A DNA stretch of 64,000 nt from Leuctra nigra (taxonomy: Eukaryota > Arthropoda > Insecta > Plecoptera > Leuctridae): assembly GCA_934045905.1 (NCBI GenBank), contig OW203771.1, forward strand, positions 1,426,001 to 1,490,000, given 5' to 3'. Position numbers and translations under genes: made by a program. Positions within the stretch are counted from its first letter, which is position 1; every line of letters starts with the position of its first letter. Below the pieces are notes generated by a model. It made no database searches, had not been told where the DNA came from, and saw only the letters and a list, made by a program, of their open reading frames with translations. Shown piece after piece: positions 21,934-32,058 of this stretch.

Positions 21934-22564
21934 AATCCTACTCAATCATATTCCTATATGGACCTGGTAATACCTATTCAAACTTATACCTATTGAATCC
22001 TATTCAATTATATTCCTACAAAGACCTGCTACTTCCTATTCAAACATATTTCTATTGAATCATACTGAATCATATGCCTACATAGACCTACTACTTCCTA
22101 TTCAAACATATCCCTATTGAATCCTACTGAATCATATGCCTACATAGACCTGCTACTTTCTATTCAAACATATCCCTATTGAATCATACTGAATCATAAG
22201 CCTACATAGACCTGCTACTTCCTATTCAAACATATCCCTATTGAATCATACTGAATCATATGCCTACATAGACCTGCTACTTCCTATTCAAACATATCCC
22301 TATTGAATCATACTGAATCATATGCCTACATAGACCTGCTACTTCCTATTCAAACATATCCCTATTGAATCATACTGAATCATATACCTACATAGACCTG
22401 CAAATTCCTATTCACACCTACTAATGAATATACCTATAGAAACATATGAACCAATAGGTAACCAGTGATCCTATTGAGGCATATCCAGACCTTCAAAGAC
22501 ATATTGATTCCTACATCAACCTATGTAGGTGTTCAGTAGGATTCAGTAGGTTTTTCCGGCAGGG

Positions 22565-22945
22565 CACTCCATCCGATCGGCTATCGCCGGCGAGCTAAAG
22601 AAGAAAGGATGGGAAGTCGCCGAAGAGGTCCATGGTGTAGCTGTCGACGAGAGCAATCGGCGCATCGACATCATTGCCATTGATCCAGTCTCTCGTCGCG
22701 GCTACATCATGGATCCGACCATCCGCTTCGAGACGCACACCGGCCAGAGCGAAGACGTAGACACAGAGAAGAAAGACATATACAATCCCACCATCCCGTA
22801 CTTCCTGGAGAAGTACGGAGCCACGTCGTTAGAGGTGATTGGACTGCTCATCGGAGCAAGAGGAACCATCACCAGTTTTTTTAAGGATTTTTGCAAGGCA
22901 TTTAAATTTAGTAAATCATTTATGTCACACATTAGCATTTTATAA
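22565..22945 (+). pseudogene. Endonuclease-like retroelement fragment, 3' part
   Basis: It continues the frame of 16711-16759 after the CAC duplication, to TAA at 22943-22945. Visible blocks are SIRSAIAGELKKKGWEVAEE, RRIDIIAID, GYIMDPTIRFETH and LEVIGLLIGARGTI. The E...D...DP pattern around a predicted beta core resembles a PDDEXK/restriction-like nuclease tail, but the family name is recollection. The 3' UTR runs to an AATAAA at 23120-23125. The element is 5'-truncated and split by a transposon, so it is dead as a unit. The region is GC-richer than its flanks. Confidence 0.65.
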
Positions 22946-23119
22946 TTGAAGGGCTCCATTTCCATTTTACGTAATCATCTTTATAATCAATATTAGTTAT
23001 AATATTAGCCATTAGTAATTTATTATTCTCAATTTCAATTTCAATTTATTAATTATTATTTATTTTACTACACTGTGTCCTAGTGGCAGTCATGTCTTAT
23101 GACAGTGTTTTGTTTATTA

Positions 23120-23125
23120 AATAAA
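23120..23125 (+). terminator. Polyadenylation signal of the endonuclease-like retroelement
   Basis: AATAAA lies 175 bp after the stop and about 12 bp before the point where sequence again matches the ankyrin-family 3' flank (AAGAGAATGGAG). Confidence 0.5.
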
Positions 23126-23138
23126 AGTTTTCTCTCTT

Positions 23139-23416
23139 CTAAGAGAATGGAGTTAAATACGCGGTGATGGCTGCTCGTTGTGTTGAATCACCCCGAGTGA
23201 AGTCAACAGGTCGCTTACCATCTGTGTCACGAGCTTTAGCATCAGCACCTAGCTCGAGTAACAGCTTCACAGATCCTATTTTACCATAACAACTTGTATA
23301 GTGTAGAGGCGTCCACCCGTCATTGCTCTTCACTGAGAGGTCAGCGCCTTGTTGATGGAGATATCTTATGACATCGAGTTGACCATGATAACTTGCCCAG
23401 TGAATCGCCGTCTCCC
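23139..23416 (-). CDS. Ankyrin gene locus 2, exon 5 (two full ankyrin repeats, stop)
   Basis: The acceptor TTTCAG ends at 23417, phase 1, and the stop is at 23139-23141. It encodes two clear ankyrin repeats (ETAIHWASYHGQLDVIRYLH, GWTPLHYTSCYG) and a degenerate capping repeat ending AAITAYLTPFS, shared with locus 3. Ankyrin repeats mediate protein binding; the partner is unknown. The stop is directly followed by the nested insertion 16711-23137. Confidence 0.75.
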
Positions 23417-23849
23417 CTGAAATCATTTGCTAATGAGACGCTTGTATTTGATGACGTCACACCACGCTCAGGCGAGTAACAGAGGAGTCAACACCTAATA
23501 TCAGTGCACACTTTGAAAACATTATCGTAAATAATAAAATAATAATAATAATTAAACAGATAATATCAATATAAGCGTATGTAAAAAAATCACACTAAAT
23601 TTAAAAAAATTCATAAAAATCAAAAATACATTCGAAAATCAAACAAAAGCAAAAAAATCTCGTAAAAATTAGAAAAATATAAAATAATTTTAATCTAATA
23701 AAAGAATAATAAACACTTTAATAAAATCAAAAAGTCGAAATATGAAAACCATACTAACACATCATCAAAATAAAAAAGTCAAAGCAAATGAAGTGAAAAT
23801 CAACAAATCATTTAAAAATCGAACAAATTTAGGTAGAGCAGGTTCTCAC

Positions 23850-23997
23850 CGTACTGATCCCTCGCTGATATTGACAGACCGCGTTGCTCTACCAGGTACT
23901 TCAGATCTTCTAGTCGTCCTTTTTGGATTGCCGAGAACATTACTTGGTGCTGTGCTTCCTTCCCTTTTCCTTGCAGTTTTGCATCCAATCTTGAATT
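23850..23997 (-). CDS. Ankyrin gene locus 2, exon 4
   Basis: 148 nt, acceptor TTTCAG at 23998, donor GTGAGA at 23849, phase 0 in and 1 out. It encodes NSRLDAKLQGKG, then the first ankyrin-like unit (VMFSAIQKGRLEDLKYLVEQ, GLSIS). Same length and phase as 50683-50536. Confidence 0.75.
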
Positions 23998-24510
23998 CTG
24001 AAATATTAGATGAATGCTAACTTATTAACATTATGTAAAATATCTAATAGAGATTATGCAGAAGTCTTTGAATCATGTTAAAAGCGATATTTCAATATAA
24101 CAACATATTATTTGTTTGGGAAACACACTATTTTCAATCTCAAAAGTTTTATAAAATAAATATGAAATTAAAAATCAGTGTAAATTGATAACAGAATCCT
24201 GGCGAGTCATATCATATTTGATTGTAACCATGGAAACATCATTGTTGGTTGATAGTAATGACATCACTCGCCGGGATGGCGTTTTCCCGCCTAAATTTAC
24301 ATTGATTTTTAACTTCGTCTTTTTATTTTCAGGTCTTTGACCCGAAAATATCTCGCTTCCAGAAAGGAGCATGATATTGTATCATAATCACCTATACCTT
24401 TTGAGTTGGTTCAGGTAGTTATTTACTGGCGTTTGTTCTTCAGCGCGTTGCACTAAGCAATTTACTTGATTAGAAATACGGTTCACGCCAGAAGCGATTT
24501 CCATACTTAC

Positions 24511-24665
24511 AGGAACTCTATTCAGACATTTTTCCATCGTCATTTGTCTTCCAGCCATTTCCTCCATGTTCTGTGTCAACTTCTGAACAGCAGCTGCCTG
24601 CCCCGTCCTCATCTCATCCATGCTCTTCTTCAACTGCCTCATCTCAGCCGCCAAGTCCTCATTTC
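24511..24665 (-). CDS. Ankyrin gene locus 2, exon 3 (coiled coil)
   Basis: Acceptor TAG ends at 24666, donor GTAAGT starts at 24510. Phase 1 in, 0 out, so it joins exon 4 in frame. It encodes NEDLAAEMRQLKKSMDEM followed by a single VQKLTQNMEEM segment, fewer than in loci 1 and 3. No exon 2-like sequence was found upstream, so the 5' end of this locus is unresolved. Confidence 0.7.
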
Positions 24666-26833
24666 CTACGATCACACAACAAGGACGGTTTCGTTAAAGT
24701 GCTCAAAGCGCAAGAGTTTTGCTACTGGTTGCAGACACTTTTTTATATGATTATAGAAAATTAGTGTGGATGAAATGTTTTGAAGTTTTTATAATGGTCA
24801 GATAATAAGAAAACGTAATGTTGTTACTTCATATATTTTTAATATTCAGCCTCGGATTAGTAATAATTAAATGATTACTGGTGAAAATCATAAATTATCT
24901 TTTCTTGCTTGGGATGTCGTAAAATATAAATTGGAAAAATGTACCAAGTAACAACCCTAAGGTTCATCCCTAAACAACACCATACAAGCTGGAGTGCAGT
25001 TCTAGGAGAATAAGTGCCAGGGCGCCGAAAACAACATAATCCAGAGGGGTCACGACCCCCGGGGGGTTTGGGGGGCAAGCCCCGCCTAATGTGGTCTCGG
25101 TTGGAAGTTTTGGGAAAAAAACTATTTTTGTGTTGATTTTACGCATTTGGGACCAAGTTTTAAAATTTATTTTAGAATTCTCTCGAGTAATAAGAGTTTA
25201 TCGAAAGCCATGAATTGTACAAAAACAAAAATTTGTAAAAAAAACTGCCAAGCACCTTCCCACTTAAAACAATTGAGATCTAAAAGAAGGGCCAAGCAAT
25301 AATATATTGTTTAAACATTTTCGCACTTAAAATTCGTGAAATCATTTCGCCCAGTTACTGCCGCCAAGCACAACACTAAAAACCTAATGTTGTGTCCAAA
25401 TTTGAAGAATACAATCTAAGTAAACCATCATTGTAAATTTAACAAAATTATAAAAATTAAAAACGACTTCAAAATAAATTTAAAATTGAAATTAAAAAAA
25501 TTAAAAATAAAGCTAGGCGCATTGTGTCAAGAAGAAGGCAACATAAGAAAGAAGATGACGATAAAGGAGCCGAAGAAAGACAGAAAGTAGGAAGAAGATA
25601 GAGGAAGTCTACAATATGGTCGGTGCAAATTCAATGCGCCAAGCTTTATTTTTAATTTTTTTAATTTCAATTTGGATATTTGAATATATATCCATGAAGG
25701 TATCATCGCTTATACAAATTAAAAAATAATATATGAAAAAAAAAGTTTTCCGGGATCGGGAATCGAACGTGTTATGCAGATGTCGAAGCCAGCTGCCTTC
25801 CTAACATGAGCTATCAGTCCGATGGGAATTAGAGCCGCTGTTTAGTGTATCAAAGAAGAAGGGCGGAACGTAAATATTGATAATTTTCCCACTTCCGGTT
25901 TAAATTTATTGATTTTTCTTGAAGTGGAGTGTCTAGCAATACATTGTCTTTATTGTTGCCAAATTTCAAAACTCTCGATGGACCCGTTTGACTTTTAAAA
26001 TATTTAAAATTTAAAATTGTAATAACTTCACTTCCGGTCAAAATGTTTCAGATTTTCTTTCAAAGGGCACTGCTATAAATATGACTCTATGTCTCTGCCA
26101 AATTTCAACTCTCTAGGACAAACCGTTCAACCTGTGGAGAGGGGCAAACAAATTGACCGTGCCTAACTAACTAACTAACTAACATGAAAGTCAATCCTTG
26201 CATGTTTGAGGCCCAAAATTCACCCCGAAGGGATGATCGCAGCACTTTGATATTTGGTTAGATGTTGTCAGGTGGCTAAATATACCCGATAACCATGGTT
26301 TTCAACTTTCATTTCTAAATGCTTGCATGCGTACTGACACCCCGAAATCGGGCCCGAAGCGCTTGCAGTATAAGTCTGGTAGTAGCTCGCACGTTGTATT
26401 AGAGCGGTGCTTGGTTAGTATTGTACTATTGGTTAGTTCATTTTATTGCCACCCAGCCTGAAGTAGCGCTCCCGAGCGTGCAAGAACCCGATGACGTCAT
26501 AGTTTGCATCGGCGGTCGGCAGGCAGCTACCCAGAGAACGAAGTGACTGTCGAGAAGGCTGTGGGTAGGACAGAGACGAGTGGAGATTGGGATGCGGAAA
26601 GCGGCGTCAGCCGTAGGAACTTCGCTATTTATGTAATATATAATTTATTCAAATACATTCTGATTTTTTATATCTCCTTGAATGCATTTCGTTATTTTAT
26701 CTTTAAATGGGTTTCAAAGACCTGTAACGCAACAAATTCCACTCGCTTATCAACGCGTTACACATAGCGTTTTCCACATTACATTAGTTTCTCGTGATTA
26801 TAAAGACAACTTGTTCTCATTGTCCTGACTTAC
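24666..26833. other. Noncoding flank of locus 2 with short repeats
   Basis: 24666-25215 is the diverged counterpart of 9006-9560 and 56423-56980. 25490-25525 and 25632-25667 form a perfect inverted repeat around AAGCTTGGCGCAT-like words. 25755-25830 has a reversed tRNA-like B box (CGGGAATCGAAC). (CTAA)n lies near 26164-26182. An open frame at 26504-26767 starts at TTG and is not supported. Confidence 0.5.
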
Positions 26834-26950
26834 TTGCGTGGAGCGTTGTTCTGTGCTGCTTGTCCCTCCTCTAACTCGTCTTCCTCGGCTATCCACGGTC
26901 TCCTTGGTTACATTCTTGATGATGTAGCCACTAGCTTCTCCCTCCTCGTC
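26834..26950 (-). CDS. Candidate exon, family unknown (b)
   Basis: 117 nt, acceptor ATTACAG and donor GTAAGT, phase 0 on both sides. It encodes DEEGEASGYIIKNVTKETVD and an Arg/Gly/Ser-rich tail. It joins in frame to 27119-27081. It may be an alternative 5' exon of locus 2, but its phase does not fit exon 3 directly, so another exon would be needed. Confidence 0.4.
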
Positions 26951-27080
26951 CTGTAATAGGAGATGTTACGGTACTAGTGGAGTGGCCAAGCAGTCTAGTT
27001 GCACGCTCGGAATTAAGAAATAATATGTGCTGTCTTTTTTTAATAGTTTCTTGTGCGAGAAAAAAAGGAACACGACTGAC

Positions 27081-27119
27081 CCTGGTGGATTCTTTGGTAC
27101 CAGACATAGGGGAGATCAT
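27081..27119 (-). CDS. Candidate short first exon (a)
   Basis: 13 codons from an ATG (MISPMSGTKESTR) to a GTCAGT donor at 27080, phase 0, compatible with exon b at 26950-26834. No homologue is seen in the window. Confidence 0.3.
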
Positions 27120-27757
27120 GGAGGATATCAGGGGGATAAATAAATTACATTAAATTTGCTTTAGTTGTTTGTATGGCTGAAAAAGTAAACTTGTAACTAA
27201 ATTTTAATTTTAATTGTTTCTCCTTTTTCACTGCCCTATGGAAACACGAACTTCAAAATAAAAAAGTTATTTTAAAAAGTTTTCTGCCAGAAGTGGCTCC
27301 ATCACGCATCGCTTATTTGTTCGAATACCTTATCATCCATACCAAGGACACTAAGATATAAATAAACCTTCAAACAACGAAATAGCATATTGTTTTTATA
27401 ATAAGAATCATTTGAATCTACTGGTTGTTAACTAGGACATGATTGCTACTGGTACCGGGCGTCCTATCAACTACCCCTTGACAAAATATCACTGCTCTGA
27501 CTTGACTAGCGACTTCAACCTTTCAACCGTAGAATTGCTCGCTGTAAATTGTTTTGGAAATATTCTTTTTTATTTACCAGATTCTGATAAACAACTTCCT
27601 CTTCTTCCATCTTCTTCGGTTTGCCGGACATTTCTTATATTCCTGAAAGAAGGAAAACAATCGTGTAACAATCGTGCTTATTCTGGTCGTCCTCATGTAG
27701 CTCCGACTCTTAAGAAGCTCATACCTCATGCCAACACGTCAAGAGTCCCACGCCTCT
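27120..27757. other. AT-rich noncoding sequence before the Penelope-like element
   Basis: An open frame at 27439-27759 has no recognised domain and ends exactly at the composition break near 27750, where GC-rich retroelement sequence starts. Confidence 0.5.
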
Positions 27758-29218
27758 AAGGGAAGCCGAAGATCCACAAGCCAGGCATGCCGCTGCGGCC
27801 CATCGTCAGCGCAGTCAACTCGGCCACAAACCCGCTAGCCAAGTACCTAGCCAGGTGGCTGCAGCCCTTCGTGGAGAAAGCCGACTCGTATGTCCGGGAC
27901 TCAACACACTTCGTGGAGCTACTCCAGGGGATGAAACTCAACACCGAGGACATGCTCATCAGCCTAGACGTGGTATCGCTCTTCACCAACATACCAGTCC
28001 CTGAAGCACTGGACGTCCTGCAGGAGAAGTACCGCCAGTCCACCGACACCATCGAACTGGTACGCCACTGCATGACCACGACGTACTTCCTCTACGACGG
28101 GCGCTACTACAAGCAGGTGCAGGGCGCACTCATGGGATCACCTCTATTCCCGGTGCTGGCCAACCTGTACATGACCGACTTCGAGACCCGAGTCCTGCAG
28201 TCAGCACCACTGAAACCACGCGTCTGGCTGCGGTACGTCGACGACACCTTCATCGTGTGGCAGCACAGCGCCGACAAGCTCGCCGACTTCCTGGACCACA
28301 CCAACTCGGTCCACGCGAGCATCCAGTTCACCATGGAGAAGGAAGTAGACGGTCAACTACCCTTCCTAGACTGCCTCGTGAAACGGAAGTCTGACGGCAC
28401 CATAGGCCACACCGTCTACCGCAAGCCGACCCACACGGACCGCTACCTGAGCGCGATGTCTCACCACCATCCCACGCAGATCCGCTCGGTAGCCAACACA
28501 CTCGCCAGCCGCTCGCTACGCATCTCCGACTCCGAGCATCTGGAAGCCGAGCGCCGAACTCTACACGAGGCGCTGCTGAAGAACGGCTACCCGAACCGAG
28601 TCATCCACAAGGCGTGGCAGAGACAAGCGACGACGCGGCCGGAGCCCCCGGACACCGAGGAACGAGAAGTACGAGCCGGCCTCGCCTTTCTGCCTTACGT
28701 CAAAGGCACCACCGACCGGATCGCCAAGCTCCTCGGCACCGCGAACATCAAGACGGTCTTCACCACTGACACCAAGATCGGTCAGATGGTCAACACCGGC
28801 AAGGACCGCATCCACCTCGAGGGGAAGGGAGTCTACGAGGTGCCGTGCGGGGACTGCAGCCAGACCTACATCGGCCAGACGGGACGCTACATGTCGACAC
28901 GCCTGAAGGAGCACCGCAGAGCCGTGGACCGCCTCGAGACAACCTCGTCCCTCGCCCAACACGTCACCGCGACCAGCCACAACATCGACTTCGAGGGGAC
29001 GCCAGTCACTGGTCAACATCGGGAGCCGCGGCCTCCGGACTCTGCGCGAAGCCGTCGAGATCGAGCGGCGCCCGCACAACATGAACCGGCGGGACGACAG
29101 CCTGCACCTCCCCCACGCCTGGAAACCAGCGATGGCAAGGATCCTGGTACCACCGTCAAGACGCGAGCCCCGAGACTTGAAGACCAACCCCGCCCAAGGC
29201 CAAGACATCGCCGACTAG
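27758..29218 (+). pseudogene. Penelope-like element: RT and GIY-YIG, 5'-truncated, one frameshift
   Basis: The reading frame starts abruptly in the PKIHKPGMPLRPIVS motif of Penelope-type reverse transcriptases. RT blocks include LDVVSLFTNIPV, GALMGSPLFPVLANLYM and RYVDDTFIVW (catalytic DD). The C-terminal GIY-YIG endonuclease is seen in YEVPCGDCSQTYIGQTGRY and RLKEHRRAV. The open frame then drifts after about 29000. The expected tail (TLREAVEIERRPHN, DDSLHLPHAW) continues in another frame to TAG at 29216-29218, so a single indel lies near 28990-29010. The open frame runs to 29265 only in the wrong frame. About 60% GC, unlike the flanks. Confidence 0.88.
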
Positions 29219-32058
29219 CCGCGAGCAGCATCCTCCTTCTGGCTGATTGGCCTGTTGACCAATGAAATCAGGACATCTGGCTTGATGCCAATTTTACCTG
29301 CTGCATTATGATTGGTCGGCACGAAATTCTTCACGAATTTAGTCGGCGACTGACAGCGCCCTGAGATATCCAACGCTGAGGTTGGCCGTGGAAATCGATC
29401 CCACGGACTCGCCTCTATGCGGCTGAGACGCTCGATGAGTGGGTTGGAGTTCTCGGCGAGCTGCTCGTAGAACCGTTGGTTGATCCGGAGCAGATGGTCC
29501 GCCAAGAACTCCAAATCCAGCTGCTGGTGGACGTCATCGGATCTCGTGAAGCGTGGGACCCCTAGGATGAGCTTCCCTACCTTGTTTTGCACCCGCTGCA
29601 GGATTCGCAGCAGGTGCGTAGCGCAGCCGCTCCAGACAGGAGCGGCGTAGCTGAGAGGTGGCCTGATGATGGCCGTGTAGACCCGGCGCTTGGTGTCAGC
29701 GGACATTTCCTTGCTTCGAAGAAGTGGGTAGAGCGCCGCCATCTTCTTCGTCGCTCGCTGCTGGGTCCGCTCGACGTGAGCGCGCCAGGTCATCTTGGCA
29801 TCCAGGACGACTCCAAGGTAGAGGCTGCTAGGGGTCCACGAGATGGTCTCGCCGCACAGTGTCAGTCGCGGATGGTGCTTGACCTCCCGTCGATGGAAGA
29901 GCGTCGCCGTCGTCTTGGACGCGTTCAGCTTGATACGCCATTTGGATTACCAAGCTGAGAGTCCGTTCAGAGCTGCCTGCAGATTCTTCTCGATTTCCGC
30001 CCCGCTCCAGGACTGAGCGCTGACGGCGGCGTCGTCGGCGTAGAAACCCAAGTCGACACCGGCCAGATCTCGTGGCACGTCGTTCGTGAAAACGCTGAAG
30101 AGGAACGGAGCCATGATTGACCCCTGCGGCACGCCAGCCTGGATGGGCCGGGTCGTCGATCTTTCTTCGCGGATCGAAACGTGAAAGGAACGACCGCGCA
30201 GGAAGCTGGCAACGAAGTTTACGAGATACGGCGGGAACTCGTGGTCGATCAGCTTCGCCAGCAGGCCTTCGTGCCAGACTCGATCGAATGCTTTGGCGAC
30301 GTCCAAGAACACAATCCCGGTCATCTTTTTGATGTTGAAGCCGTGCGTGATTTTATTGACGACTCGAAGCAGCTGATGCGTGGTCGAGTGATGTTTACGA
30401 AAACCAAACTGTTCGTCGATGATCACCTCGTTCCTGTCAGCATGATCCTGGAGTCGCCTCATGGCAATCTTCTCGAGGACTTTCGATAGGCACGAAAGCA
30501 GGCTGATCGGCCGGTAATTGGCAGGATCTCTCAGAACTTTTCCAGGCTTCGGGAAAGCAACCACCCTAGCTTCCTTCCAGGGGGTCGGAAAGTGCTGAAG
30601 GTGCAGACAGGCGTTGTAGATCTGGACGATCTTGTCTACAGCGTCTCCGGGGAACTTCTTGATGATCAAGTTCGTGATGCCGTCCATCCCCGGTGCCTTC
30701 CTGTTTGGCAGCTCCCTGGCGTAAGTGCAGAACTCATCAGCCGTGCACTTCTCGACGTCATCCTCGTGAGCTTCTTCCGGATGCGCTCCCTGCCAGTCGA
30801 CTACCTTGTTCTCGATCTCCGCACTGGAGAGGGTCGGCGGGTTCGGCTGGAACTGGTCCTCGAGAGATTCGGCCAACACCTCGGCCTTGTCTCGCGCGCT
30901 GCAGGCAAGATGAGTTTTGCCCTGGATGGGCGGACACGGCTCGGGGCGGTTTGTCAGGCGTCGCGTCATGCGCCAAATGCTGTTATCGTTTTCTCGCAGC
31001 TCTCCGACTGCTTCCTCCCACTTCTCACCGCGGTGTTCCTGGATCTGCTTCTTCAGCGATTTCACAAGGCGATTGTATCGTGTACGTAAAGCAGGAATTC
31101 GGTGCTGCTGCCATTCGCGTCTAGCGCGGTTCTTCTCGGCTATTGAGGCCAAGATTCCCTGCGGTAGATCGTAAATGGAGCATCTTTGCGGCGTAGAACG
31201 TGGCACACTTGCTTCAACGGCTTCCTGTACTGCAGATGTGAACTTGACTGCGGCGCAGTCAACCTCCTCCCGAGAAGAGAGCGGCCATTCCTCTAGTCTC
31301 TCTGCGATCTCGATCTTGAACTTCGCCCAGTCGGCCTTCTTGAAGTTCAGCTTCGGAGTCGGTTGGTGAACCGAGACCTCGTCTCCGATTGTGACTAGAA
31401 CGGGATTGTGGTCCGATGACATCGCTGCCATCGTTCTAATTTCAATCGTATGCTGTATGTTCTTCACCAAGGCGATGTCCAGCACGTCAGGTCTGTAGGT
31501 GTTACCTTGATAATGCGTCGGTTCTAGAGGCCCGATGACAGTGAAGCCTTCTGCTCGCGAGTGCGTCAGTAAGCGTTGCCCTCTGGTGTTGTGAACTCTT
31601 GAATTCCAGCACTGGTGCTTCGCGTTCAAGTCGCCGCAGATGATGGTAGGATTGCTTGACTCCATGAGGGCATCAATGTCTTCCAAATGGAAGGCTGCAC
31701 GTGGCGCCAAGTACACTGAATATACGTGGATTTTACCTCCTGGCGTCTCCAATTCGATGCCAGTCGCTTCGAGGGTCTGCAGTGGTGGAAGTACCAACTC
31801 AGTGTGTCTGAGATCTCGGTTTACGACAATCGCCGTACCCCCAGCCGCTTGTGCGTTCTTCGGTAGAGGTCTATCCGTCCGGTATACACAACAATTTGCC
31901 ATGGCGAACCTGTGTTTCGGCTGAAGATGTGTCTCGCTCAGGAGCACCACAGGCGCGTTTTCTTCTCGCATGAATTCTGCGAGCTCGTCTCTTCGTCCTC
32001 GAATGCTATTTGCATTCCACATGGCTATGGTGGTAGTCTTATGTCTATTTACCGACAT
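29215..32058 (-). pseudogene. Jockey-like LINE ORF2: endonuclease and reverse transcriptase, one nonsense codon
   Basis: ATG at 32056-32058 overlaps the end of ORF1. AP endonuclease motifs (MWNANSIRGRR, LLSETHL, DLNAKHQCWNS, SDHNP) are followed by RT (NYRPISLLS, FLDVAKAFDRVWH, AGVPQGSIMAPFLFS, FYADDAAVSA). TAA at 29947-29949 interrupts the frame after LSAW. The same frame then stays open through KWRIKLN and the 192-residue C-terminal part (RVYTAIIRPPLSYAAPVWSG) to TAG at 29215-29217. Apart from this stop ORF2 is complete. Jockey-clade placement is from motif memory. The last residues overlap the Penelope-like element's end, so the true LINE C-terminus may be slightly earlier. Confidence 0.88.

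Larger units (their letters stand above)
16760..22564. mobile_element. Inverted-repeat DNA transposon with AATAGG-rich arms
   Basis: Left end CCTACCGGAAAAACCTA (16760) and right end TAGGTTTTTCCGGCAGG (22547-22563) form terminal inverted repeats. Subterminal arms are long, degenerate arrays of TAGGAATAGG-like words at the left and their complement (CCTATTCAAACATATCC, about 67-bp period at 21990-22420) at the right. The flanking coding triplet CAC is repeated on both sides (16757-16759, 22565-22567), consistent with a 3-bp target duplication. No transposase was seen, so it is non-autonomous; the superfamily is unassigned. It hosts the Ty3/gypsy insertion. Confidence 0.8.

Noticed and set aside
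25755..25830. tRNA gene on the minus strand
   Set aside because: Only the B-box-like CGGGAATCGAAC and part of an A box are good; the anticodon arm does not pair well. More likely SINE-derived.
26504..26767. 87-aa plus-strand ORF
   Set aside because: Starts at TTG, no domain, tail is low-complexity hydrophobic sequence from AT-rich DNA.
28561..29231. Antisense ORFs of 215 and 72 aa across the Penelope-like element
   Set aside because: Shadow frames caused by high GC content opposite the RT/GIY-YIG coding strand.
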